Source: Ganoderma boninense (taxonomy: Eukaryota > Basidiomycota > Agaricomycetes > Polyporales > Polyporaceae). From it: DNA of 64,000 nucleotides. A program made the translations under genes and the position numbers. Of the stretch, positions 42,409-52,378 are shown piece by piece. Numbering within the stretch: position 1 is the stretch's first letter; every line of letters begins with the position of its first letter. The notes under the pieces were generated by a model. That model did no database searches and was not told the origin of the DNA. It worked only from the letters and a program-made list of their open reading frames with translations. The stretch lies in assembly GCA_002900995.3 (NCBI GenBank), contig CM035314.1:1356866-1420865 (forward strand). Reading direction: 5' to 3'.

Positions 42409-42869
42409 TGTCATGAAACGGCACGCTCGGCGCCTACCCCGGCGTCTCTCTTTCCCTTTTTGGACTGTTTGCCTCCCGCGTCGTCCTTATTGTCCTCCGT
42501 TGTTTAGCAAACCTGTCCCTTGTTCTCGCAGTACAATAACTCCTGTTACCCATTGTTCCCGTCGTCATTGTACTACATACCATTGTTCTTCACTGGTTCC
42601 CGTGTCCATAGTTACCTATTGTCCCCGGTTCCCCATTGTCCGTTACATGTATATAAGGCCTGTACTTTGCTACCTGGAGACCTCAGTTTCGACCTCTTGT
42701 CTCCAGGTAAGCCTCGCTGTATTCTCGCTCGTTAGTTACTCGCTCAATACATCTTGTCTCCAGCCTGACTGTCGAGCCCTGCTCCGCTCTCGCTGCACAA
42801 GTGCTCGTCGACGCCCTTGCTCGTCTCGTAAGCCTCCTCCCTGATCTTACTCGACAGCCAGTCGTAACA
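42409..42869 (+). repeat. Gypsy-A 3' LTR of copy 4
   Basis: 461 bp. It differs from the 5' LTR by a few transitions and by extra or missing bases in short runs (GAAACGG, TTCTTCACTGG, GTTCCCCATT). It ends at the target duplication TTCCA. Confidence 0.94.
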
Positions 42870-43207
42870 TTCCAAGCCTCTTCCTGGCGATAGTACGTAG
42901 ACTTGAACTCGACACCAGGAAAGACATGGGCAAACTCCTCCTTGAGTTTTGTGCGGTCAACCTTGGCTAAAAGTCGGAAGCCTTGCACAATGTTGTGAGC
43001 AAACATGCCAGTTGGCCAACGGTGTAGGAAGACGGCATCAGGGACATAGACCTTCCCGTCAGCCCAAAGAGAGTCATATTTGGAGAGATGTGGAGAGCAA
43101 GCAGAAGCTATGGAGGACAGTGCCGGAGATGGCATGCACTGACATTGAGGTGATGGGGCTTGAGATGCAGGAGAGTCCCCGGATGTCAGAGATGGAGGCT
43201 TGGGCAC

Positions 43208-43947
43208 ATCTGGTGAGAGAAGCTGTTGTGCGAGAGCTCTTGGTCTGATGATGGTAGATAAGAAAATCCAAGTCCAGGATTAAACACAGGTATCATAGAC
43301 AACATGTCCACATCCTGTAGGTCTTCCAAAGAGGGCGGGCTGGACGGTGTTGAGGATAGAGGGGGAGGCATGCAAGAGCTCAGTCAATCCAAAAGAAATG
43401 GGGAGGGGCGACAAAGACTCTCTGGAAGGGACAGCATTCCAAGAAGCGCTGCTGCCAACTCAGGCGACAACAGCTGCTGTTATAATATTGATATATCATG
43501 TTACGGTTAACACCCTAGACTGTTTACATCATGTTACAGCTAGAAGTGTGATGTATCATAGGCCTCCGGCCTTCCAACACAGCTGCTAGCCACTGCCACA
43601 TTTGGCAGTTGCTCCACAGGGGCTCTGCTGCCTGTCTGCCAGCTTATCTACCCTTGCTTGTTACCTCTCAGCTCTCCCTTCTTGCTTGCCGACTCCATGG
43701 ACCTGCCCTGAGCTATTTCCATCAATGCCGGCTGCCCAGGACCCACCTCCCATCAAACTTGAGCCTGCCCGAGGCGTAGCGGCTGGATTTGGAAGGTGCT
43801 CACTCCCGGGAGGTGAGCTACCTTGTTTTCTTCTGTTTCTCCACTCAGCTTTAGGTCGATCCTCTTGGTTCCTTTTGTGTTGTTTGCATTTTCAGGGTGC
43901 ATCAAACACATCCATTGCGCTGCACAAGGTGAGCTCGTTCTGTTCCA
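43208..43947. other. Sequence upstream of the split ORF, no gene identified
   Basis: Short frames only. Contains two ATCATGTTAC(A/G)G motifs (about 43496 and 43528). Upstream exons of the split ORF could lie here, but none was defined. Confidence 0.35.
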
Positions 43948-44391
43948 ACAAGCCCCCCTTAGGTCGACCTAGGGGGGACTGTTTCTCCCCTCCTGCATTC
44001 ATTCCTAGACCAAATTGTGTGCGAGAGGGCGCGTTGTGTTTGCACCGTTTGTGTGCACAGAACGAGCCCTATATCGTACGATTGGGTCCAGCGGTTGTCA
44101 AGATACATGTACCCCTCTCCTCCCAGGGGGAGCATGTCCATATCTCCACAACCACCAGAACGGAATCTTTACAATCTCTTTTGCGTCTGATAGCTGATCT
44201 CTACTCCGTCTAGGGTGATCATCTGTTTCACTGGCCATCCTATCCATTGAGGTGTGGCTGGGCAATCAGTGCCCAGCCATACCAACGTTCCACCCCCAAT
44301 ATCTCAGCGACCCCTAGGACGATCTGCACGCAAATGGGTTCGTTGGACAATCCTTGATCAGGGCTTTCTAACAAGCTATAGATCATCCGTG
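43948..44391. repeat. Left arm of a long diverged inverted repeat
   Basis: This arm, from AACAAGCCCCCCTTAG, corresponds in reverse complement to 45190-45628. Aligned landmarks are TCCTGCATT, GTGTGCACAGAACGAGCCC, CTCTCCTCCCAGGG, TGGCTGGGCAATCAGTGCC, ATATCTCAG and GGGCTTTCTAAC. By eye the arms agree at roughly 70% with indels. No coding frame is shared consistently. Confidence 0.75.
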
Positions 44392-45189
44392 TACTCTGCT
44401 AGAAGCCTCGGAACCCCCACCCTCTCCTTCTCACCCCATCTTCTAGGCTTATTTGGCTGACATCTTGCTCATTTTTGCACAGTTCACATACATTCATTAT
44501 TCATGTATTTAGTGTAGTATTATATTTCAACTGAATTCATTAATTGTAATTCTTATCAGCTAGTGTTGCACAGAGTACTACATTTGTTATCAGCATGCAA
44601 CAACAAGGCTCCCCCACAGCCTGGGACCGAACATAACAACCAAAGAGTATAGCCATCATTGAATAGCCATAGATTATTACTTCTAATGAGACCAAAAAAC
44701 ATTGAAATCAGTGGAAAAACTGGGAAAGATATCCTTGATACAAGTTGGTAAGACCTTGTAAGACACCTTCACTGCGGTGTTTAAGATGCTCTTCGGGTCT
44801 CCTTGTGATGTTCACTTTGGTAGCACAAATGACATTTAAACATATCTATATCATTTCTTCCGCCATTTCACTCGATGATTTTTGCATTCTGTTATTATAA
44901 ATGTAGTCTATTGGTTCACACAAAGGGCAGCATTATGAAATGGGACAAAAATGATGATGAGAGGCTGAGAGAAGGGGACACTTTAGCGTACACTGATAAG
45001 CATTTTTTAAATTATTGCCTAAAGCAATAGGTGTATACCACAGGAAACGCATACCAGTTATTGTACATGTGTTAAAAAGAGAGAGCAGCAAACAGATAGA
45101 GAATAGATGACAAAATAAGCTAAACAAGTGGGGCATAGGGTGAGGAGGTGGTAGGCATTCTGAGCATTCTAGTGGACACCCCAGGACAA
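44392..45189. other. Spacer between the inverted repeat arms
   Basis: About 800 bp, AT-rich, with no ORF that resembles a known protein. If the arms are terminal inverted repeats this is the interior of a small non-autonomous element. Confidence 0.4.
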
Positions 45190-45628
45190 TCAATAGCTCG
45201 TTAGAAAGCCCTTGATTAGGGCTTTCTGACGCACCTACCCGTGTGCCCAATCAGCACAGCAGTCACTGAGATATGTGGGGAGGAACGTCACTGTGGCTAG
45301 GCACTGATTGCCCAGCCACATTCTCAATGAGTAGACTGCCTGCATAACAAATGGTACTCCCTAGACAGAGTAAGTGTCAGCTGGTCAGATGCAAAAGAGA
45401 TCGTACAATTCTATCTAGTGGTTGTAGAGATATGGACTCCCTCCCTGGGAGGAGAGGGTATGTCTATCTCGACAACCAACTGGTCAGAATTATAATGATA
45501 TGGGGCTCGTTCTGTGTGCACAAACCGTGCAAACAAAACACACCCTCTGTCATACGGATCCGTCCAGAAACAAATGCAGGAGAGGGAAAACAGTCCCCCC
45601 CCAAAGTTGACACTAAGGGGGGCTTGTT
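45190..45628. repeat. Right arm of a long diverged inverted repeat
   Basis: Reverse-complement partner of 43948-44391. It also carries a perfect 10-bp hairpin, AGAAAGCCCT-tgatt-AGGGCTTTCT (about 45203-45227), which the left arm has lost. It ends GGGGGGCTTGTT next to the Copia-B LTR. Confidence 0.75.
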
Positions 45629-45655
45629 TGAAAACAGAAGGGACGCACTTTATAT

Positions 45656-45959
45656 TGAGACGCAGATAGAGCGTCAGCTCAGTCGGGTGAAAGAACGACT
45701 AACTATATATTTCTTTGTACCTATTGAGACGCAGATAGAGCGTCAGCTAAGTACAGGATGTCAGCAATGTAATCTACAGTGCAGGTAAATGGAACATACC
45801 TCAGTCGGGTGGAAGAACAATGAGGGAAAAAGGGAGCGCGCGTATGCGCAAGAGTAGAACTGCTCTGCGGGAAAAGCCCGAAAAGTAAGTAAAATCTAAA
45901 GTCCGATAAGTATCTACAATTGTACGTCTGTCTATCCATCTGTCCACCAGGTCCCAACA
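45656..45959 (-). repeat. Copia-B 3' LTR (left limit uncertain)
   Basis: In element orientation it starts TGTTGGGACCTGG directly after the purine tract GAGGGGGAG. Near its other end a 26-bp block is repeated exactly (45654-45679 and 45723-45748), and CAGTCGGGTG(A/G)AAGAAC also occurs twice. The LTR end is probably at the TGAGACGCAG at 45725 or at its copy at 45656. Confidence 0.65.
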
Positions 45960-45966
45960 CTCCCCC

Positions 45967-46990
45967 TCAATGAGCAGCGGCTCGAGGTGGTCCAACGCCT
46001 AATGCCGCAGTGAGTTGCCTATGGGATTGTGGACTCAATGGCTTAGTTAGGATGTCCGCGATGTTGTCATTGCTAGGGACATAAGCCAGTGCTATGTGCC
46101 GTGACGCACTGCATCTCGAAACCCAATGGGTACATGATATTGATATGCTTCGTGCAGTTCGTCACCTCGTCCAGATGTCGATCATCGAAGTGCAGCTGTG
46201 TTGTTCCATTTTGGAATGATTGTTGATGGAGGTGAGATGATAGGCAAGTAGTGGAGCTCCTGGAGGAGTTGTCATAGCCACAGGACCTCGTGACCGCAAA
46301 TGCTCGCTGCGTAGTACTCTGCTTCGCCAGTAGATGCGCGACGACTGTCTGCTTCTTTGCTGACCAGGACACAGTTGCCTTGACCAATGAGAACAGCATA
46401 GCCAGATGTCGAGCAGCGGGTGTTCAGGACACTGGCGAAGTCAGAGTCGGAGTTATGCGAGAGGCTCAGTGGGACCATCACCGCCAAACCGTTAGGACGT
46501 AGTGCCGAGTTCCCTTGAGATATTGAAAGATACGCTCACTGCAGACCAGTGTTTCTTGCCAGGGTTCACCATGAACTGTGCGACAACTTGAAAAGCTTGG
46601 CAATGTCTGGTCGAGTGTGAACAGCGATGTGCATGAGTGTACCGACCACGGATGGGTAGTTTAACCCTTCGCATGAAGGCTTCTTCATCTGGCGTCTTGG
46701 GGGCATCAGCCTTGGAAAGGTGTACAGCAGTCTGATCCCATAGGTGTCGAGACAGGCTTGACGTCCTTGAGACAAAACTCCCCGAGCGCAGCGTCGATCT
46801 TGTGCGTGTGGGAGAAAGAGATCGTTTGAGCATCGAGGTCACGAGTGACCTTGACACCGAGAAGTACAGAAATGTCGCCTCCGTCCTTGATCGGAACGTG
46901 CTGTGCAATCTCCGACTTGAGTGTCGAGGGCAACAACGGATGCTAGGGCAAGAAGAGAGCCAAGTCATCAACATGTGATTGTGACAACTG
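45967..46990 (-). pseudogene. Copia-B Pol fragment (end of RT and RNase H)
   Basis: Reading leftwards from 46990: the RT active-site region HVDDLALFLP, then SVLLGVKVTRDLDAQTISFS and PVSTPMGS, the RNase H motifs NTRCSTSGYAVLIG and STGEAEYYAA (46300s), and the C-terminal NIADILTKPLS just before the stop at 45967. The frame is broken several times (near 46730, 46490 and 46270). Everything upstream of RT is missing and the sequence runs into a Gypsy-A LTR stub and the gap. It is a different Copia lineage from Copia-A. Confidence 0.82.
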
Positions 46991-47074
46991 TGAGGTCATC
47001 TCTCTTCGTGGCGGTAGAAAAACGCAGGGGTCAGAGCGGCAAGACCTGAAACCAAGTTCCAGCATGATCGACCT

Positions 47075-47164
47075 TGTTTACGCTGCTGTCGAGTAAGATC
47101 AGAGGAGCTTACCGAGACGAGCAAGGGCGTCGACGAGCACTTGTGAGCGAGAGCGAGCAGGGCT
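47075..47164 (-). repeat. Gypsy-A LTR stub at the scaffold gap
   Basis: It begins TGTTTACGCTGCTGTCG, an LTR terminus in minus orientation, and runs into the N run after 90 bases. Compared with other copies it has several one-base changes in length within 90 bp, suggesting poor sequence near the gap. Confidence 0.8.
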
Positions 47165-47264
47165 NNNNNNNNNNNNNNNNNNNNNNNNNNNNNNNNNNNN
47201 NNNNNNNNNNNNNNNNNNNNNNNNNNNNNNNNNNNNNNNNNNNNNNNNNNNNNNNNNNNNNNNN
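47165..47264. other. Assembly gap (100 N)
   Basis: Exactly 100 N, the usual placeholder for a gap of unknown length. A Gypsy-A LTR enters it from the left, so the missing part is probably a Gypsy-A copy. Confidence 0.98.
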
Positions 47265-48010
47265 CCTGCTTTGCCAAAGAAGAGCCATAGGCACAGTAAG
47301 CCTGCAGGTGAAACAAAACACAATTGAATGTATTAATATAAACACTAAATATTTACACAGTCAAATTCAGATAAAAGCAAAGCCTACATTGGCTAAGCTG
47401 AACGTCGAACCGCTCTGAGCTATTGTCGCGAACATGTACTAGTAGTAACAGAGACCATCAAAGCATCGTCAGTCCTACCAAATGTATTGTTTGATGTCTG
47501 TACGACTAGCGAAGTTGGGAATTACTAGCTTGAGAAAGTGTGCGAAACGCCTGGCATGGAATCAGCACAGAAAGCGACATGGCAGGCTGGAGAGTAAAAT
47601 GTGTGTGGTAAGAGAACAGCAAAGGACAGACGGGAACAATAAATTAAGCTGGAGGGCAGTCAGTATGCCCTGCCATTGTACCTCAAAGAGAACAGATAAA
47701 GTAGCCAAATGACCGTGCATATGAGGCGAGGCCTAAGCCCCAAGAACAGAGCGCTTATGCATGTATTATAATGTATAACAATAGAGTAACCATAGAGATA
47801 ACAAAAAACAACACAGCCACCATTCAAATCCTGACCCTAACCCTAAAGCTGTGCTGGCAAAGTAACAAAATTTGTAGTTGAGCGTCTAAAATTTTGTAGT
47901 CACAGCATTTCTGAGTCTGAAAATATTTTCCCACGTCAACGATAAGCATTACGCTCGAATGGCGCAAAGTCCACCTCATTATAAATGATTGATTTCGTTC
48001 CTCATCAATC
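47265..48010. other. Non-repeat sequence, no gene identified
   Basis: AT-richer than the surroundings, with no protein-like ORF over 76 codons. Confidence 0.35.
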
Positions 48011-51000
48011 GTAACAGTGAACAAGATACTGCAGTTTCTTCCACCGCCCATACCAACGCGACTCTAACACTTCCTCTACTTCATACTCTTCCTCTCCTTC
48101 CACTTCAAGAGCTGCAGGTTCAGGGGGATGTCATCCAGGAAGTTGCCTCTCTTTATGCGGGTGCAGGAGTGTCACGTGGAACACTGGGTAGAGTCCCATG
48201 TCTTTGGGGAGCTTGAGCTCGTAAGCCAAGTTGCCTACCTTGTGCTTGACAGGGTACAGGCCAGCGTACCGGTGATGGGTGTGGTACTGCGCTGAGTGGG
48301 AAACCATGTACCTTGAGCCCGATCCGACGACCTCGAGCCAGCCTGCATGCCGATCCCCCATTCCCACGTCTTCTCCTTTCTCTCATTTTTGTTCTTATTT
48401 CGATTCTTCCTTGCTTGTTGCAGTCTAAAGCAGAGTAGTTAGTGGTGTTCAGTAGCATTGTGTCCGAGCCCCCATCAAGTACTTACAACACAGCCACAGA
48501 CCACGTTCCGGATAGCTCCACCTCGTCCTGGACAGTTTTCACATCATCTTCACCCAGGACCAGTCATCCACACCTTACTCGTTCTCGTCTCCGATGTATC
48601 TTCGTCTACTGTGGCCTATTTGGCACCTCTAATCCTAGTTTTCCCTCCATTTCGACCTCGATCCGACTGCCTGTGCGATTCTGACCGCGACCCCTTGATC
48701 AGCGACGTTCCCCTTCGACTCTCGACCCCGTGTCTCGACTTTCGACCTCGTATCTCGCCTCTCGTCCTCGACTTTCATATCATTTGTTATATTCCACTGC
48801 TCCTTGACTCGCATCGCCCTCGGACTTCGTACATGGCCGGATCTGGTCCGCACCACTACCACCACCACCACACTCTTTCTACCACCACTCCCACTGCACC
48901 CACTCCCCTTGCTGGCAAGCTCGACGGACCATCGCACCTTCAGACTTCTGCACTCGTGGAGAGTGTTGAGGTCTATCACCGGTCCACCAGTTTCCGAGAG
49001 ACTCCCAGGACCTGGAAGTTCCTAGTGTCAAGCCACACCTTCTGACCCTCCTTGAATTCTGGAGCAGCAGAGACACAGCAATCATAGTACTCCTTCATTC
49101 GCTCTGCTGCCAGGGTTAAGGCTGAGGTCGCATCCTCCCTTGCCTGCCGCAACTCCTCTCTTCGTTCGTCTGCTGTAGGCACCGTGGTGGATAGCATCGG
49201 AACGTGGAACTGAGGTTCATAGCCGTACATGAGGTAAAACGGCGAGTACCCTGTGGATGAATGTACGCACGAGTTGAAGCAGTATTCTGCTGTTGGCAGC
49301 CACTTGACCCAATCATCGTGGCGCCTTGAGCAGTACATCCGTAGGTATGCCTCTATCTCCTGGTTCCATCGCTCCGACTGTCCATCCATCTGCGGGTGGT
49401 AGGCTGTGGACAACGCGCTTTCTATGTCGAGGGAGGCCTTTAAGGATTGCACGGAAGAGCTTGCTAGAGAACTGGGGCCCCCGATCAGAGATGATCTTTC
49501 GCGGGAGTCCATGTAGACGGAACCATTCTCTAATGAAGTTGTCTGCGGTCCCTTCCGTGTCGATCTCCTCGGTGCATGGAATAAGGTGAATCATCTTTCC
49601 ATGCCGATCAGCGATAAGCTGGAGCGTGTTGTATCCGTCCACCTCTGGCAGTCCAGTGATGAAGTCACAGGTAACTACTTGGCCTGGGCCGTCTGGGATC
49701 TCGTTGGGTTGAAGAGGACCGTGTGGCTTCGCATGTGAGGTCTTGCCACGGCGACAAGTGTCGCAGGTCTCAACGTAATCCTTAATGAACTTTGCCATGC
49801 CCGGCCACCAGTAGTTTTGTGTAACCAACTCCACCGTCTTTGCCTGGCCAGGGTGTCCAGCAGGCGGGAGGTCGTGGTGAATGCACACTATCTCTGCTCG
49901 GAGCGCGTCATCTTTGGGGACATAAACTCGGCCGCGGTAGAGCAGCAGGCCTTGTTCTGTGTTCCAGTCCACCAAATCGTTCTGTAGACGTGCTGGCCCT
50001 AGCTTATCGAGCTTGCTGAGTGCCTCTGCGACCTCCTGCTCACGCTCTCCACATTCTCGAATGCGGAGGAGCAGTGCCTTCTCTGGTACCACCGACATGT
50101 GCCCTCTCTTGGCTGCCAGTACTCGGAAGCGATCGGGTTGCAACATGACTCAGTTCAGGTTGTCATCGGCGTCATCCTTCTGGTGATCAGGCCTGCGCGA
50201 CAGCGCATCTGCCCTACCGTTGGAGGTGCCCGGCTTGTGTGCAATGACAAAGTCGAACTGTGACAGATAGAGAGCCCATCGTGCCTGCCTGCGTGTGAGG
50301 TTTTGTGCGGCCTTCCAGTACTCGAGGTTCTTGTGGTCCGACTGGATCTCAAACACACTAGAAAGACCCTCGAGGTAGTGGCGCCAGGCCTGCAGGGCAT
50401 GGATGATAGCAAGCATCTCCTTGTCATAGATCTCGTAGTTGCATTCCACATCACTCATTGACTCAGAGTGGAAAGCCACAGGGTGCCATTTGCCGTCCTC
50501 CCCCTCCTGAGACAGAACCGCACCAGTAGCATACCCGGATGCATCGACTTCAATGCGGGTCTTGCGGTCTGGGTCATACATGCTCAAGACAGGGCTTTCA
50601 GTGAAACGACGTTTGAGCTCATCGAATGCTGATTGCTCTTTGGCACTCCATTGCCAGGGAGCATTACCCGTGAGACGGTCGAGGGGTTTGCATACCGCAC
50701 TGAAGTCCTTAATGAACCACCTGTAGAAATTCGCAAAACTGTGAAACTTCCGTACATCTGAGGCGTTCTGAGGGACAGGCCATTCTGCGATACCCCTGAC
50801 CTTCACTGGGTCCATCTCCACACAGTTTTCCGAGACGAGCACACCTAGGTACTCAACCTTGGGCTGTTCGAATTCGCACTTCTCTGGCTTGCAGAACAGG
50901 TTGTGCTCCGCCAGACGCTTCAGGACCTCACGCACCAATGTGCGGTGTTCCTCGATGTCGTTGGTGAATATGAGGATGTTGTCGAGGTAGATAGTGATTT

Positions 51001-52368
51001 TGCCGAGTATGATGAGGTCCTTGAAGATGTCGTTCATGAGCGCAGAGAATGTACTAGGCGAGTTAGCCAGTCCGAAGTACATCACGTTCGGTTCGAACAG
51101 TCCACGATTGGTAACAAAGGCAGCCTTCCATTCATCACCGGTCTTAATCCGCACATTGTTGTACCCCCAACGGATGTCAAGCTTTGTAAAGTACTTGGCC
51201 CTCTTGAGTCGATCCATCAAGTCCGACACCAATGGCAGTGGGTATCGGTTCTTAATGGTGATGTCGTTCAATCGCCGGTAGTCCTGTACAGGATGTAGGC
51301 TGCCATCCTTCTTTTTAACGAAGAAGAATGGTGACGACATCGGTGACTTCGACTCTTGAATATATCCTTTGGCCAAGTTCTCGCTAAGGAACTTGTCAAG
51401 CTCAACCTGCTCACTGGGCGACAGGGGGTACACCTTGGAATGGAACATCCTAGCATCTGGTACGAGTTCTATAGCGTGGTCGTAGGGTCCGTGCTCAGGT
51501 AGACGTTCGGACGCCTCTTTCGAGAACACACGCAGATACTCGTGGTACTGGGGAGGTACAATCTCTTCGACAGGACGGACTTCCTTCTTCTGGTACTCTT
51601 GTTCGGCGAGCTGTTGAGAGTAGGTGTAGCTTGCCGACACGAAGATCTTAGGGGTACCTCGAAGTCGTCGTCCATCTTCTAGTGCATTGAGAAGAGACTC
51701 CTCCGTGCCATCCCATTCCGGCAGAAAACCTGGTGGTGGAGGCCTATCTTCCTCCTCCTCCTCGACCATTACGGCCGTGCATATCCTACCCATCGTCTTT
51801 GCCTTCCGCACCCGTCGAGAACCATTGCGCGCCGTAAGCCGTACCTCCGTATCACGCGCTTTGGTTTCAACAGGTTTGGATGCCTTCCGATGAGCCGGAC
51901 ATGCCTCCGGACATCTCGATAGGCGCAGCGAGCCACGTTCCCAATCTACTTCAGGGTTGTGTTCGCGCAGCCAGTCCAGGCCAATGATCACATCCTCTTC
52001 TCCTATGTCTGTCACCACAAACACCACCTTCTCTCGGTGGTCTCCAATCGCCATATCCAACACGGCGACCTCCGTGATCATTCCATCACGGTTCTCGGTA
52101 CCATCTATGTTGTACAGGGGAATTGGCCTTGCCAACTTCCTCGTCGTAACCTGGTTCTTCTCTACGAACCGTCTATGTAAAAACTTAGTAGTAGCCCCGC
52201 TATCTACCATGGCTACTATGTCCTTGTGTCGCTGCTTGCCGATTAACCGTACTGGTATATGAAAGTGTTGACCACTATGATTTACTTCATATACAAACGC
52301 AGAACTCAGTACAGAAAATCGACTATTACTACAAGAGCCGGCACGCGCAGCGTCCAGTGCGGCTCTAA
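48011..52368 (-). pseudogene. Gypsy-A Pol of copy 5, few lesions
   Basis: The -1 frame runs without interruption from the frameshift site through protease (VDSGATTKFL), RT (active site reads YLDNILIF here: Asp to Asn in the second catalytic position) and RNase H to 50152-50150, where CGA has become TGA after DDNLN. The same frame continues through the integrase zinc domain and core to about 49430. There, four extra bases (CCTCCCTCGAC for CCTCGAC) shift it. The remainder (49512-48976) is open to the insertion, and the chromodomain part resumes at 48272-48011. The YLDN change alone should disable reverse transcription. Confidence 0.9.
48272..48977. mobile_element. Unclassified 0.7-kb insertion in Gypsy-A copy 5
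   Basis: The integrase sequence is interrupted after GTACCGGT and resumes with ACCGGTCCACC, so ACCGGT is present on both sides; the intact copies have it once. Taken as TG...CA ended, the insert reads TGATGGGTG...TCTATCA with a 4-bp CCGG duplication. It contains a plus-strand frame with MAGSGPHHYHHHH and TPTAPTPLAGKLDGP, possibly the start of a Gag-like protein, so it may be a solo or truncated LTR element. No family was recognised. Confidence 0.6.
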
Positions 52369-52378
52369 TCAGAAACCC
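52334..52378 (-). promoter_or_regulatory. -1 ribosomal frameshift signal, copy 5
   Basis: GGGTTTC is at 52378-52372, TGA at 52371-52369, then a 5-nt spacer and the same 10-bp bulged stem. One C-to-T change in the spacer (TGATT for TGATC) leaves pol Ile unchanged, so slip site and stem are both preserved. Confidence 0.87.

Larger units (their letters stand above)
36306..42869 (+). mobile_element. Gypsy-A copy 4, full length with target duplication
   Basis: At 6564 bp this is the longest copy and the best reference. It runs 5' LTR, self-primer site, leader, gag, -1 frameshift, pol, chromodomain, purine tract (AAGAAGGGGTAT), 3' LTR. The target duplication TTCCA lies at 36301-36305 and 42870-42874. 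The two LTRs differ at about seven positions. About half of these are one-base length changes in short homopolymers near 42417, 42590 and 42630. Confidence 0.96.
36186..43207 (-). pseudogene. Unidentified ORF split by Gypsy-A copy 4
   Basis: The N-terminal part is encoded at 43207-42870 and the C-terminal part at 36305-36186, with the retrotransposon and one TTCCA repeat between. Removing these restores one frame exactly through Trp-Lys-Asn at the junction and on to TAG at 36186-36188, about 150 codons from the ATG. The conserved-looking part begins SKYDSLWADGKVYVPDAVF and includes WPTGMFAHNIVQGFRLLAK and, on the other side, ERMLVASLPCTKAGLWTQ. I do not recognise the family; upstream exons may exist. 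The frame-perfect junction argues that this was real coding sequence, host or older transposon. Confidence 0.6.

Noticed and set aside
47074..47418. ORFs spanning the N run
   Set aside because: They depend on undetermined bases.
47828..47845. Telomere-like CCCTAACCCTAA
   Set aside because: Only two units; too short to call an interstitial telomere.
48838..48890. Poly-His stretch as a metal-binding protein start
   Set aside because: Encoded by a CAC-rich simple repeat inside the unclassified insert; no further support for a metal-binding protein.
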